DNA of 64,000 nt from Aequorivita marisscotiae (GTDB taxonomy: Bacteria; Bacteroidota; Bacteroidia; Flavobacteriales; Flavobacteriaceae), in contig NZ_CP122379.1 in the NCBI RefSeq assembly GCF_029814825.1, positions 1,364,001-1,428,000 on the forward strand, written 5' to 3'. Every line of letters begins with the position of its first letter. Position 1 is the stretch's first letter. This document shows positions 29,404 to 38,723 of this stretch, in pieces. A program made the translations under genes and the position numbers. The notes under the pieces are model-generated. The model saw only the letters and a program-made list of their open reading frames with translations, had not been told where the DNA came from and ran no database searches.

Positions 29404-31491
29404 ATGAAGCAGATTCTCTTACTTCTAGTTTTTTGTTTTTCAATAGTTTCTTTGGCTCAAATTTCGACAGCGCAGTATGAAAAGTATCCTGTTTTTCCAG
29501 AATGTGAAACAGTTTCGGAAGCATTGCTGGAAAACTGTTTTACCAATACCCTGCAACAATTTATTTTCGAGAATTTTGAAGTTCCCGAAATTGTGTTTAC
29601 AAAAAATTATAAAGGCGCTGTAAATGTGCTTTTTGAAGTTACCAAAGATGGAAAATTCAAAGTACTTTATACCGATGCAATCTATGAAGAATTAAGAGCC
29701 GAAACGCTCCGTGTTTTTAATTCGCTTCCCACGGTTATTCCGGCAACCCATAACGGAAGGCCTACATATATTCAATTTACGCTGCCAATTGCTATTCCCT
29801 TGGTTGCGCCGGGCGATAGTATTATTCAAACTCCAGCTGAGGCTATTAACGAAAAGGATGGACTAACAACCGAATACGATGCCCTTGTTAACCTTCCCTA
29901 TTTAAATGAAGAATATAATAGCAATATTAACATTCCGTTGTCGCACCATAATTATAGCGTATTCGACCCCGCATTAAACAGGGTGGGATTAAACAATCAC
30001 ACTGCGCAAAAACCATATATTTATTCCGAAGTAAATAGATATTACGATTTTCAGGCGGCGAATGCAGAAATAGCAAAAAGCGGAACTTCGTGGTTTAGCC
30101 GTAAATTATGGAACGAACATTTTGTTACCATAAAAGGAAAGGATTATTGGATTACACTAGACCCGGGTGTAGACCTGCAATTGGGTAAGGATTTAGATGC
30201 AGATATTAACACCTACAATAACACAAGACTGGTTTATCTTCAAGGAGGGCTGGGCGATAAAATTGGCTTTTTTGGAGTTGTTTATGAAAGTCAAGGACGT
30301 TTTGCAGATTATTTTAACCGCTATGCAGAATCCATGCGCCCCGATGGCGGTAATCCTGCAATAATTCCCGGACGGGGTATTGCGAAGGAATTTAAAACAG
30401 ATTCCTACGACTATCCAATGACTACGGGTTACCTATCTTACACACCATCAAAATATTTCAATTTGCAGCTTGGCCACGGAAAATCATTTTTGGGCGATGG
30501 GTACCGATCGTTGTTAATGAGCGACAATGCAACTTCGTATCCATATTTTAAATTAAACACCACCTTCTGGAAATTAAAATATACCAATACTTGGATGTCT
30601 CTCCGCGATGTACGTCCGGAAGTTACAGCAGATGGTTCGTTTAGAACAAAATATGTTGCAAACCATTATTTAAGCTACAACATTACCAAAAAATTGAATG
30701 TGGGTTTTTTTGAATCTGTTGTTTGGGAGAACGACAATAATCGCGGCTTTGATATGAATTATTTAAACCCGATTATATTTTACCAAGCCATTCAATTTTC
30801 AACGGGTTCGCGTGGTGGCAACGCATTAATCGGACTTGCTTCAAAATATAAAGTGAACGATCGGGTCAACATTTATGGACAATTAATTATAGATGAATTT
30901 TCTAAAAGTGATGTTTTTGGCGGACAAGGAAGTTATAAAAACAAAACGGGCATTCAACTCGGTGTAAAGTATTACGACGCTTTTGGAATAAAGAATCTCT
31001 ACCTGCAATCTGAGTACAATCGTGTACGGCCTTATACGTATTCGCACAATACCGTTGTGCTAAATTACGGGCACAACAATCAGGCGTTGGCACATACTTT
31101 GGGCGCTAATTTTTCAGAATTTATAGGAATTGCCCGTTACCAAAGGGGAAGGCTCTATGGCGATGCCAAAGTTATTGTCGCAAAGCGCGGTTTTGAGTTT
31201 AATACGCCGGAAGATTCCTTTTTTTACGGCGGAAATATTTACGGCACCGAAGATGATCGTATTTCGGACAATGGCAACGAATTGGCCCAAGGAAACACAA
31301 CCAATTTCTTCCACGCCGAACTACAGGCAGGCTACATTATTAATACTGCCACGAATTTGAAGATCTACGGAAATTTTATATTTAGAAGTTTTGATCCCAC
31401 GTTAAATACCCAAAGCGTTTTTAAAAATGAAACTACTTGGCTAAATTTTGGAATACGAACAGATTTATTTAACTGGTATTACGATTTTTAG
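29404..31491 (+). CDS. remB: RemB-like gliding motility outer-membrane protein
   Basis: A 695-residue secreted protein: signal peptide ending near SLAQ, then a TonB-C-like domain (residues 20-135) with the motif YPVFPECE and a second cysteine in LLENCFTN, then a long aromatic-rich outer-membrane barrel similar to Wzi-type capsule assembly proteins, ending in the strand DLFNWYYDF. The identity rests on this layout and on synteny: I recall sprA and remB of F. johnsoniae as near neighbours (Fjoh_1653 and Fjoh_1657). The exact mechanical role of RemB is not known. It converges with the hydrolase gene after a six-base gap, with no visible terminator. Confidence 0.75.
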   Translation: MKQILLLLVFCFSIVSLAQISTAQYEKYPVFPECETVSEALLENCFTNTLQQFIFENFEVPEIVFTKNYKGAVNVLFEVTKDGKFKVLYTDAIYEELRAETLRVFNSLPTVIPATHNGRPTYIQFTLPIAIPLVAPGDSIIQTPAEAINEKDGLTTEYDALVNLPYLNEEYNSNINIPLSHHNYSVFDPALNRVGLNNHTAQKPYIYSEVNRYYDFQAANAEIAKSGTSWFSRKLWNEHFVTIKGKDYWITLDPGVDLQLGKDLDADINTYNNTRLVYLQGGLGDKIGFFGVVYESQGRFADYFNRYAESMRPDGGNPAIIPGRGIAKEFKTDSYDYPMTTGYLSYTPSKYFNLQLGHGKSFLGDGYRSLLMSDNATSYPYFKLNTTFWKLKYTNTWMSLRDVRPEVTADGSFRTKYVANHYLSYNITKKLNVGFFESVVWENDNNRGFDMNYLNPIIFYQAIQFSTGSRGGNALIGLASKYKVNDRVNIYGQLIIDEFSKSDVFGGQGSYKNKTGIQLGVKYYDAFGIKNLYLQSEYNRVRPYTYSHNTVVLNYGHNNQALAHTLGANFSEFIGIARYQRGRLYGDAKVIVAKRGFEFNTPEDSFFYGGNIYGTEDDRISDNGNELAQGNTTNFFHAELQAGYIINTATNLKIYGNFIFRSFDPTLNTQSVFKNETTWLNFGIRTDLFNWYYDF

Positions 31492-31497
31492 AAGTAA

Positions 31498-32481
31498 CTA
31501 ATCCTTTTGTTTTTCTTCTCTATCCTTCATCATTTTATCGTATTTTTCTCTTGCGGCTTTGTTGGTTTCTTCAATTTGATCTATTGATGCGCGCTTCTTT
31601 TCAACTTCACTATAAAGCATTTTCACAAAAGCTTCGGTACTAATAAAACCATCGCCATATCCTTGGTCGTCATACATTTTAGTAATGTCGGACATGTTTA
31701 AAACTTCGGCTTCGGTTTTTCTGTTTACATAAGCGGTTGCAACACGGTTATAAAGCGTTTGGAGCATAATAATCGTGTCTTTCAAATCTTTAAAGGTTCC
31801 TAAATTTCCATGGCCAGGTATTATTTTTGTATCCTCATTTATAATTTTGGTTGCCATTTCCAGGGCAGCGATATAGCCTTTAACACTTCCTCCGTTCTCT
31901 GTGTCAATAAAAGGATATTTTCCATTAAAAAAAACATCTCCGGTGTGTAAAATGTTACTGTCGGTAAAATACACCATGGCATCGCCATCGGTGTGTGCAT
32001 TGTGTACATGGAACACATAAATTTTTTCTCCGTTAAAGTGAAAGGTAAGGTCATCGTTAAAAGTAACCACAGGTAGGGCCACTTCCGATATTTTTGTGCT
32101 TTCTCTTTTAAGCATTTTTTGCAAGCGATCCCGTACGTTCAATTGCGAAAAAATAACCGTTCCAGTTTCAGCTAGTGCGGCGTTACCGCCCGTATGATCT
32201 CCGTGAAAATGTGTGTTTACCAGAAACCGGATGGGTTCTTTACTTATTTTTTTAATATCCTTTTGAATTTCTTCGATATCTTCCGCATATTGGTCGTCTA
32301 TCATAAAAATGCCATCATTGCCAAAGCTTAGCCCAATATTACCGCCTTTGCCTTGCAACATGTATATTTTACTGGTTATTTTTAAAAGTTTTGTGTTGTT
32401 TTTCTCGCCGGTATCACTTTGTGAATACACGGTTAGCACCGAAAATAAAAGGAAGGTATTTAGAAATATTTTTGAGATCAT
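31498..32481 (-). CDS. Secreted metallo-beta-lactamase-fold hydrolase
   Basis: A 327-residue exported protein (signal peptide ending near VYSQSD) of the metallo-beta-lactamase superfamily. Metal ligands: HFHGDHTGG (HxHxDH), His in VHNAHTDGDAMV, the Asp in ILHTGDVFF and His in IIPGHG. The C-terminal 50 residues are charged and probably helical. The substrate is unknown: class B beta-lactamase-like, quinoprotein-relay and lactonase relatives share these motifs. It stands alone on the minus strand between remB and cyoE. Confidence 0.85.
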   Translation of the reverse strand: MISKIFLNTFLLFSVLTVYSQSDTGEKNNTKLLKITSKIYMLQGKGGNIGLSFGNDGIFMIDDQYAEDIEEIQKDIKKISKEPIRFLVNTHFHGDHTGGNAALAETGTVIFSQLNVRDRLQKMLKRESTKISEVALPVVTFNDDLTFHFNGEKIYVFHVHNAHTDGDAMVYFTDSNILHTGDVFFNGKYPFIDTENGGSVKGYIAALEMATKIINEDTKIIPGHGNLGTFKDLKDTIIMLQTLYNRVATAYVNRKTEAEVLNMSDITKMYDDQGYGDGFISTEAFVKMLYSEVEKKRASIDQIEETNKAAREKYDKMMKDREEKQKD

Positions 32482-32554
32482 ATTTTTTAAATTTTAAATA
32501 TTGGTTGAAATTACTAAAATTGCCGAAATAATGGCACAAGATTGTTTAAAATAT

Positions 32555-32586
32555 ATTGTAAAGAAAATACAGGAAGCGTATCTTTG
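32555..32586 (+). promoter_or_regulatory. Promoter of the cyoE-coxIII cluster
   Basis: TATCTTTG at 32579-32586 is an exact -7 box, with ATTG 20 bases upstream. The start would be near 32592, leaving only about 15 leader bases before the TTG at 32607. Confidence 0.65.
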
Positions 32587-32606
32587 CACCGCCTAAAAAT
32601 AAGAAC

Positions 32607-33503
32607 TTGTCTGTTTCTAATTCAAAGTCGATTCCCAACCAATCCCTCATTGGTACTTTCACCGAAATTACCAAATTTCGGCTTTCCGTAAGTGTCGTTT
32701 TTTCTTCGGTGGCTGGATATTTATTGGGTGCAGATTCCATTGATTTTTTCGTGTTATTTTTATTATGCGTTGGCGGCTATTGCATGGTGGGGGCTTCTAA
32801 TGTTTACAATCAAATAATTGAAAAAGATTTAGACGCATTAATGGACCGTACCAAAAACAGACCCTTGCCGGCGGGGCAAATGACTGTTCGTTCGGCATTT
32901 ATATTGGCTATTGTTTTAACCGTACTCGGTATTGCTGTATTGTACTCTATTAATCCAATAACGGCAATGTTTGGCGCCATATCTATTTTTATGTATGTAA
33001 GCCTTTATACTCCTTTAAAAACTAAAACTCCGCTTTCGGTTTTTGTAGGAGCTTTTCCGGGAGCCATTCCCTTTATGTTGGGGTGGGTTGCGGTAACTGG
33101 TGAATTTGGGATTGAACCTGGAACTTTGTTTATGATTCAGTTTTTTTGGCAATTCCCGCACTTTTGGGCAATAGGGTGGTTTTTATATGACGACTATAAA
33201 AAAGCGGGATTTTTTATGCTTCCAAATGGAAAACGCGATAAGGGAACAGCCATACAAGTAATTTTATATACAATCTGGACGGTATTAATTTCTTTGATTC
33301 CGGTATTAGGAATTACGGGAAAACTATATTTAACGCCCCTTTCGGCAAGTTTAATAGGTGTATTGGGCGTTGGATTACTGTATTATGCAATTAGATTGTA
33401 TAAAGAAAAAACTTCGGTAGCTGCTAAGCAGCTCATGCTTGCAAGTGTAAGTTATATTACATTGTTGCAAATAATTTATGTGGCCGATAAATTTTTAAGA
33501 TAA
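32607..33503 (+). CDS. cyoE: Heme O synthase (protoheme IX farnesyltransferase)
   Basis: UbiA-family prenyltransferase that adds the farnesyl tail to heme b, the first step to heme a for the oxidase. The 298-residue protein has about eight to nine helices and the motifs NVYNQIIEKDLDALMDRTKN and RPLPAG. The start is a TTG at 32607: no ATG occurs before the first helix and the promoter leaves no room further upstream. It heads the second oxidase cluster. Confidence 0.94.
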   Translation: MSVSNSKSIPNQSLIGTFTEITKFRLSVSVVFSSVAGYLLGADSIDFFVLFLLCVGGYCMVGASNVYNQIIEKDLDALMDRTKNRPLPAGQMTVRSAFILAIVLTVLGIAVLYSINPITAMFGAISIFMYVSLYTPLKTKTPLSVFVGAFPGAIPFMLGWVAVTGEFGIEPGTLFMIQFFWQFPHFWAIGWFLYDDYKKAGFFMLPNGKRDKGTAIQVILYTIWTVLISLIPVLGITGKLYLTPLSASLIGVLGVGLLYYAIRLYKEKTSVAAKQLMLASVSYITLLQIIYVADKFLR

Positions 33504-33547
33504 CCGAAACAATATTGGTTTCGGAAAATATAAAAGAAATAAATAGG

Positions 33548-34129
33548 ATGGATTTAACACAAGGTAATCAAGAGCTAAAAATAAACAGAGCGAAAAAAAA
33601 TATGCTCTGGTTTGGCATTATAAGCTTAACAATGAGTTTTGCTGGCCTAACAAGTGCGTATGTAGTAAGTAAAGAACGCCCAGATTGGGTTGCATCTTTT
33701 GAAATACCTCCGGCCTTTTACATAAGCCTTGTGTTTATAATTGTTAGTAGTATTACAGTACATTTTGCACTTAGGGCGATAAAAAAGGAGAAAAGCGCGC
33801 GTGGTATGGTTTTATTGATTACCACTTTTGTTTTAGGACTTTTATTTGTAATTTTTCAATTTGTTGGCTTTGCGGAAATAATTAGAGAAGGTTATAATTT
33901 TACGGGGCCTACCAGTAGTATCACCACATCATTTATTTATTTAGTGGTGCTATTGCACGTTGCACACGTTTTTGCGGGGTTGATAACCCTTTTAATTGTA
34001 ATTTATAATCATTATAAACAAAAATATAAAAACGGTAAAACCCTTGGCGTTGAACTGGCTGCAACTTTTTGGCATTTTATAGATATAGTATGGATTTACC
34101 TCTTTTTATTTTTATATTTCGTTAAATAA
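33548..34129 (+). CDS. Cytochrome oxidase subunit III (short, five helices)
   Basis: A 193-residue membrane protein with five helices and the family ending ATFWHFIDIVWIYLFLFLY. It lacks the first two helices of seven-helix subunit III. I start at the ATG at 33548; the TTG at 33515 would add eleven polar residues. It lies 44 bases after cyoE and directly before a longer second subunit III gene. Which of the pair belongs to the aa3 oxidase, or whether both do, cannot be told from sequence. Confidence 0.88.
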   Translation: MDLTQGNQELKINRAKKNMLWFGIISLTMSFAGLTSAYVVSKERPDWVASFEIPPAFYISLVFIIVSSITVHFALRAIKKEKSARGMVLLITTFVLGLLFVIFQFVGFAEIIREGYNFTGPTSSITTSFIYLVVLLHVAHVFAGLITLLIVIYNHYKQKYKNGKTLGVELAATFWHFIDIVWIYLFLFLYFVK

Positions 34130-34175
34130 AAATTAAACGTATTTTTGAACCTTTATTTAAAACCAAACACTTTTT

Positions 34176-35159
34176 ATGGAAGCTACTGTTGTTAAAACAG
34201 GTACCGAAGGAAAAACCTGGGGCGGCGGAAACGAACCCTTGAAAGCCAGTTATGGCAAAATGATGATGTGGTTTTTCATCGTTTCCGATTCATTGACGTT
34301 CGCAGGATTTTTATCTTCCTACGGAATGTCCCGTTTCAAATTTATAGACGCTTGGCCAATTGCCGATGAAGTCTTTACCCACTTTCCATTTTTACATGGG
34401 GTAGAAGCGCCCATGTATTATGTGGCATTTATGACCTTTATTCTTATCTTTTCTTCCGTAACAATGGTATTGGCGGTAGATGCTGGTCATAAAATGCAGC
34501 AAAAGAAGGTTATTTTCTATCTATTTTTAACCATTATCGGAGGTTTAATCTTCCTTGGCTCGCAAGCGTGGGAGTGGAATACATTTATTAAAGGCGATTA
34601 TGGTGCCGTGGAAACTCACGGAGGGCAGATTATTCAATTTTTAGATAAAGATGGAGATCGTGTAGCACTAGCAGATTTTGCAGCGGTTGATAATGGAGCG
34701 CGTGTTGAGCAGACCAAACAACTTGGGGTTTGGTATCAGCAAGAATCAGAATACTTACCCACCGTTTCTTTTGAACAAGTAAAAGAAGGATTTTTAGCCA
34801 ACGACAATCTTTTAATTAGGCTTCCGTACAAAGATGAGCACGGAAAGCATATAGTTTTAGGTAGAGAAGAGTCTATCACTAAGCTAGTAAACGATGGTAA
34901 TCTGGTTGTGGAAGGGGCAAACCTTCGCCATAACGAATACGGCCATCCTTTGTTTGCAGATTTTTTCTTCTTTATAACAGGATTCCACGGATTTCACGTT
35001 TCCATTGGGGTATTACTTAATATTATTGTATTTTTTAATGTAATTATAGGTACATATGAGCGCCGCGGCCATTATGAAATGGTAGAAAAAGTAGGTCTCT
35101 ACTGGCACTTTGTAGATTTGGTTTGGGTATTTGTATTTACATTCTTTTATCTTGTATAG
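34176..35159 (+). CDS. Cytochrome oxidase subunit III (long, with soluble insert)
   Basis: A 327-residue subunit III. Helices occur near 29-47, 80-105, 112-132, 265-290 and 303-325, with the family end GLYWHFVDLVWVFVFTFFY. Between helices lies a hydrophilic insert of about 110 residues (145-255: HGGQIIQFLDKDGDRVALAD and on) that ordinary subunit III lacks. The insert would fold outside the membrane and could contact other subunits (inference). It follows the short copy after 46 bases. Confidence 0.9.
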   Translation: MEATVVKTGTEGKTWGGGNEPLKASYGKMMMWFFIVSDSLTFAGFLSSYGMSRFKFIDAWPIADEVFTHFPFLHGVEAPMYYVAFMTFILIFSSVTMVLAVDAGHKMQQKKVIFYLFLTIIGGLIFLGSQAWEWNTFIKGDYGAVETHGGQIIQFLDKDGDRVALADFAAVDNGARVEQTKQLGVWYQQESEYLPTVSFEQVKEGFLANDNLLIRLPYKDEHGKHIVLGREESITKLVNDGNLVVEGANLRHNEYGHPLFADFFFFITGFHGFHVSIGVLLNIIVFFNVIIGTYERRGHYEMVEKVGLYWHFVDLVWVFVFTFFYLV

Positions 35160-35177
35160 ATTTTCAATATTTAAAAA

Positions 35178-35567
35178 ATGGCACACGAACAAGCACATAA
35201 ACTAGCAATATTTAGAGGCAATCTAAAATTTAAATCCAACGTTAGCAAAATCTGGGGGGTATTTGTTGTACTTTCAATTATCACTATTATTGAAGTTGCT
35301 CTGGGTATTCTAAGACCGGATTTTTTGGTTACTCATAAATTTTTATCGCTAAACTTACTCAACTGGATCTTTATCCTGCTTACTATTTGTAAAGCCTATT
35401 ACATTACTTGGGACTTTATGCACATGCGCGACGAAACCGTTGGTCTGCGAAGAGCTGCAGTATGGACAGGCGTATTTTTAATTGCCTATATGGTGCTACT
35501 TATACTTATTGAAGGCGATTATATTTATGAAGTATATAAAAACGGATTTATAAAATTCAACTTCTAA
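35178..35567 (+). CDS. Cytochrome oxidase subunit IV
   Basis: A 129-residue membrane protein with three helices, matching prokaryotic cytochrome c oxidase subunit IV (CoxD/CtaF type); the landmark is YYITWDFMHMRDE. It lies 18 bases after subunit III. Such subunits stabilise the complex and bind no cofactor. Confidence 0.9.
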   Translation: MAHEQAHKLAIFRGNLKFKSNVSKIWGVFVVLSIITIIEVALGILRPDFLVTHKFLSLNLLNWIFILLTICKAYYITWDFMHMRDETVGLRRAAVWTGVFLIAYMVLLILIEGDYIYEVYKNGFIKFNF

Positions 35568-35592
35568 GTAGAAAAATTAAGTTATAAAAATG

Positions 35593-35616
35593 GCCCTCCT
35601 TGTGAGGGCTTTTTTT
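35593..35616 (+). terminator. Terminator after oxidase subunit IV
   Basis: GCCCTC at 35593 pairs with GAGGGC at 35604 around loop CTTGT, followed by seven Ts. Confidence 0.8.
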
Positions 35617-35649
35617 ATGCGTGATATCTATAAAATTAACACCCAAAAC

Positions 35650-35681
35650 ATTGTCCAACCCCCTTTTACCCTGTATTTTTG
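35650..35681 (+). promoter_or_regulatory. Promoter of the SCO/DUF420 group
   Basis: TATTTTTG at 35674-35681 matches TAnnTTTG, with ATTG 20 bases upstream. It lies about 46 bases before the ATG at 35727 and overlaps the alternative start at 35679, which it argues against. Confidence 0.6.
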
Positions 35682-35726
35682 CAAACTAGCAATACACGCT
35701 TTTTAAAAGGTGTAAAATTTGTAATA

Positions 35727-36371
35727 ATGAAGAAGTATTTGGTTCTTGGCATCCTGTTTATTCTACCCATTACGGTGTATATTTTTTTCGCAATGAGTAC
35801 CAGTTATTTTAAACCTTTGCCCATTTTAACCCCCTCGGTGGCCGAGCTGGATGGTTTTAAGGATCTCGATGGGAACTCCGTTCAACTCGAAAATAGAATA
35901 TCGGTTTTAGGTTTTTTTGGAAGTAATCTGGAAGCACATAGAGCGTATGCCTATAATCTTGCCCAAAAAATATACAGCAAAAACCACGAGTTTAAAGAAT
36001 TTCAATTTGTAATTCTTTTACCAGAAGGCACAGAAAAACAAGCCGAAAAAATTGAAGAAAAACTAAAGCAAATAGCACCCACAGATGCTTGGTTCTTTGC
36101 TTTTGGCACTACTGAAAATATTGAAAGGGTTTTTCATTCGCTTAATTCCAATCTGGTTTTAAACTCAGATTACGGTACTCCGTATGTTTTTATAATTGAC
36201 AAAGAACGAAGCCTTCGCGGCCGAAAGGAAGATGAGGAAGCGGGTGTTATGTATGGTTTTGACGCTAGCAATATTGCCGAGATAAACAACAAAATGAGCG
36301 ATGACGTAAAAGTACTTTTGGCAGAATACCGAAGAGCTTTAAAAAAGTACAACTCAAATAGGGAAATATAA
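35727..36371 (+). CDS. Membrane-anchored SCO/thioredoxin-like protein lacking cysteines
   Basis: A 214-residue protein with one N-terminal helix (YLVLGILFILPITVYIFFAM) and a soluble domain that looks like a degenerate SCO/AhpC fold: DLDGNSVQL, ISVLGFFGSNLEAHRAYA where CxxxC or CxxC would sit, and YGTPYVFIIDKERSLRGR where SCO proteins have their late strand. No cysteine occurs at the active position. It immediately precedes SCO1, so a role in oxidase assembly is a reasonable guess, perhaps as a binding partner and not as a thiol enzyme. The fold assignment is by eye; the function is unproven. Confidence 0.7.
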   Translation: MKKYLVLGILFILPITVYIFFAMSTSYFKPLPILTPSVAELDGFKDLDGNSVQLENRISVLGFFGSNLEAHRAYAYNLAQKIYSKNHEFKEFQFVILLPEGTEKQAEKIEEKLKQIAPTDAWFFAFGTTENIERVFHSLNSNLVLNSDYGTPYVFIIDKERSLRGRKEDEEAGVMYGFDASNIAEINNKMSDDVKVLLAEYRRALKKYNSNREI

Positions 36372-36426
36372 CCCGCTGCCAAGAATCCAGTATATTAGCG
36401 AGAATTAACAATAAATAATATTAAAA

Positions 36427-37050
36427 GTGAACAAGAATTATTCATACATAGGTATTTCATTTATCATCTTAGTTTTTGGTATTTGGGCAGTTCCTAAAAT
36501 TGTAAAAACAATTTCAGAGCCAGATCTTGCTACCATTGGAACAGTGCCATCTTTTAATTTTACAGATCAAAACGGAAAGGAAATTACGAACAACACCTAT
36601 AAAGACAAGGTTTATGTAGTTGAATTCTTTTTTACTACCTGCCCGTCTATTTGCCCAATTATGACCGAAAATATGATAAAAATTCAAAAGGAATTTTTCG
36701 GAAATCCAAAGGTAGGCATTGCGTCTTTTTCCATAGACCCCGAACACGACTCCGCTGCGATCTTAAAAGAATATGCCGAAAATAAAGGAATAACTAAGCC
36801 ACAGTGGCATTTGTTAACGGGTGATAAAGAAAAGATTTTTAAATTGGCAAACGAAGGGTTTAACCTCTATGTTGGCGACGCTCCCGAAGTTGAAGGTGGT
36901 TTTGAGCATTCGGGCTATTTTGCACTCATTGATCAAGATGGAAATATCCGCTCTAGAATAGACGAACACGGCAACCCAATTATTTACTACGATGGGTTAG
37001 ACGACAAGAACATTCAAATGCTAAAAGAAGATATTAAAAAACTATTGTAA
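36427..37050 (+). CDS. SCO1/SenC copper chaperone for cytochrome oxidase
   Basis: Thioredoxin-fold copper protein that helps build the CuA site. The 207 residues comprise one N-terminal helix anchor and a periplasmic domain with the copper ligands CPSIC in FFTTCPSICPIMTEN and the distal His in GGFEHSGYFALID. The start is a GTG at 36427; the helix follows directly, so no other start is needed. It is followed three bases later by the DUF420 gene, with the cysteine-less paralog upstream. Confidence 0.93.
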   Translation: MNKNYSYIGISFIILVFGIWAVPKIVKTISEPDLATIGTVPSFNFTDQNGKEITNNTYKDKVYVVEFFFTTCPSICPIMTENMIKIQKEFFGNPKVGIASFSIDPEHDSAAILKEYAENKGITKPQWHLLTGDKEKIFKLANEGFNLYVGDAPEVEGGFEHSGYFALIDQDGNIRSRIDEHGNPIIYYDGLDDKNIQMLKEDIKKLL

Positions 37051-37053
37051 GCC

Positions 37054-37581
37054 ATGCAATCTTCTCCGCAAACCCCTAAAACTTACAATGTGTGGATATG
37101 GATACTCTCCATTGCTATTCCGGTGGCAGTGGCGGTTTTATTCACCGTAAAAATTCCGGGAGTAGAGCGTTTGGGTTTTTTACCACCCATTTACGCAAGC
37201 ATTAATGCACTTACCGCAGTTATATTAATTACCGCCGTTTTTCAAATTAGAAAGGGAAATAGGAAACTGCACGAACGCCTTATGAAAACTGCGATTGTGT
37301 TTTCGGCATTATTTTTAATAATGTATATGGCGTATCATATGACCTCAGATTCAACGCCCTTTGGTGGGGAAGGTTTTATTAAATATGTATATTATTTTAT
37401 ACTTTTAACACATATTTTGCTGTCTATTATCGTTATCCCTTTTGTACTGATAACCTTTGTGAGGGGCGTTACAGGACAGTTTTATAAACATAGAAAAATT
37501 GCGCGAATTACATTCCCGCTTTGGTTGTATGTTGCAGTTTCCGGCGTTGTTGTTTACCTATTGATTTCGCCTTATTATTAA
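37054..37581 (+). CDS. DUF420 membrane protein (oxidase assembly associated)
   Basis: A 175-residue protein with about five helices, matching DUF420, a family relative of the CtaM/YozB oxidase assembly factor. Conserved features include RKLHERLMKTA with its His and YMAYHMTS. Its position three bases after SCO1 supports a role in cytochrome oxidase biogenesis. The biochemical step is not known. Confidence 0.87.
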   Translation: MQSSPQTPKTYNVWIWILSIAIPVAVAVLFTVKIPGVERLGFLPPIYASINALTAVILITAVFQIRKGNRKLHERLMKTAIVFSALFLIMYMAYHMTSDSTPFGGEGFIKYVYYFILLTHILLSIIVIPFVLITFVRGVTGQFYKHRKIARITFPLWLYVAVSGVVVYLLISPYY

Positions 37582-37640
37582 ATAGAAAAATACAACGGGT
37601 GAATTTTTTTCACCTATAATTTTTCAGAATTTGTTTTAAC

Positions 37641-37877
37641 ATGAATACAAAAATTCTTCTCATAATATTAGTTGCCTTTCTGCTTATTGCAACTCCTGCC
37701 GAAGCTCAATGCGCCATGTGTCGCGCAGTTTTGGAAAGTGAAGAAGGCGGTCAAGCAGCAAAAGGTATTAACAACGGCATAGTTTATCTAATGATTTTTC
37801 CGTATTTGTTGGTGGCCGGTATTGGTTACGCAATTTACCGAAGCCGCAAAAAAGCCCGCGCAGAAAATACACTCTAG
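37641..37877 (+). CDS. Small CxxC membrane protein of unknown function
   Basis: A 78-residue protein: cleavable signal or first helix (ILLIILVAFLLIATPAEA), then QCAMCRAVLESEEGG with a CxxC pair, and a second helix (GIVYLMIFPYLLVAGIGYAIY) with a basic tail. The CxxC pair would face the periplasm. It follows SCO1 and DUF420, suggesting a link to copper delivery or oxidase assembly by context only. I do not recognise a named family. Confidence 0.75.
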   Translation: MNTKILLIILVAFLLIATPAEAQCAMCRAVLESEEGGQAAKGINNGIVYLMIFPYLLVAGIGYAIYRSRKKARAENTL

Positions 37878-38015
37878 ATTTTTAAAAGAATTTGTAACAC
37901 TTTCCCACAAATTGAGTCTTATAAAAAACTGGTATTACTTTATTTTTAAGTCTTAACAAGAATTTCACATTTGGGAGAGGATTCCCTTGTAATTTGCAAA
38001 TCAACAATTTTCAGA

Positions 38016-38723
38016 ATGATAGAGATTAAAAATCTGCACAAATCGTATCACATGGGCAAAAATTCGCTTCATGTTTTAAAAGGAATAAATTTCTCGGTTT
38101 CTGAAGGCGAAATGGTTTCCATTATGGGGTCTTCCGGCTCGGGAAAATCAACCTTGCTAAATATACTTGGTATTTTAGATGAAGCAGATGAGGGAACTTA
38201 CAATTTAGACGGCACGCTTATTAAAAATTTAAATGAAAAAGTAGCCGCCCGATATCGTAATAAATTTCTTGGTTTTATATTTCAATCTTTTAATCTTATA
38301 AATTATAAATCTGCCATAGAAAATGTGGCGATGCCGCTATACTATCAAGGTGTAAAACGAAATATTCGAATAGAAAAAGCTATGCATTACTTAGAAAAAG
38401 TGGGCTTGGCAGATTGGGCTGCGCACCTTCCCAACGAACTTTCTGGAGGACAAAAGCAACGAGTGGCAATTGCGCGAGCCCTTGCTAGCGACCCCAAAGT
38501 GCTATTGGCCGATGAACCTACCGGAGCTTTAGACACTAAAACGTCGTACGAGGTAATGGAACTTATTCAAGGCATTAACGACGAAGGAAAAACAATACTC
38601 ATTGTAACTCACGAGGAAGATATTGCGCATATGACCAAACGTATTGTAAACTTAAAAGACGGCCTAATTATAGACGATTCGGTTGTAAATCAAGTTAGAG
38701 CAAAAAGCGAAGTTTATGTTTAG
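38016..38723 (+). CDS. ABC transporter ATP-binding protein (MacB/LolD type)
   Basis: A 235-residue ATPase with Walker [10 protein letters not shown], signature LSGGQKQR, Walker [13 protein letters not shown] and switch His in IVTHEED. It fits the MacB/LolD family that powers periplasm-facing FtsX-type permeases. I start at the ATG at 38016 ([11 protein letters not shown]); the earlier start at 37971 adds an unlikely leader. It overlaps the next permease by eight bases and begins a six-gene export operon. Confidence 0.92.
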   Translation: MIEIKNLHKSYHMGKNSLHVLKGINFSVSEGEMVSIMGSSGSGKSTLLNILGILDEADEGTYNLDGTLIKNLNEKVAARYRNKFLGFIFQSFNLINYKSAIENVAMPLYYQGVKRNIRIEKAMHYLEKVGLADWAAHLPNELSGGQKQRVAIARALASDPKVLLADEPTGALDTKTSYEVMELIQGINDEGKTILIVTHEEDIAHMTKRIVNLKDGLIIDDSVVNQVRAKSEVYV

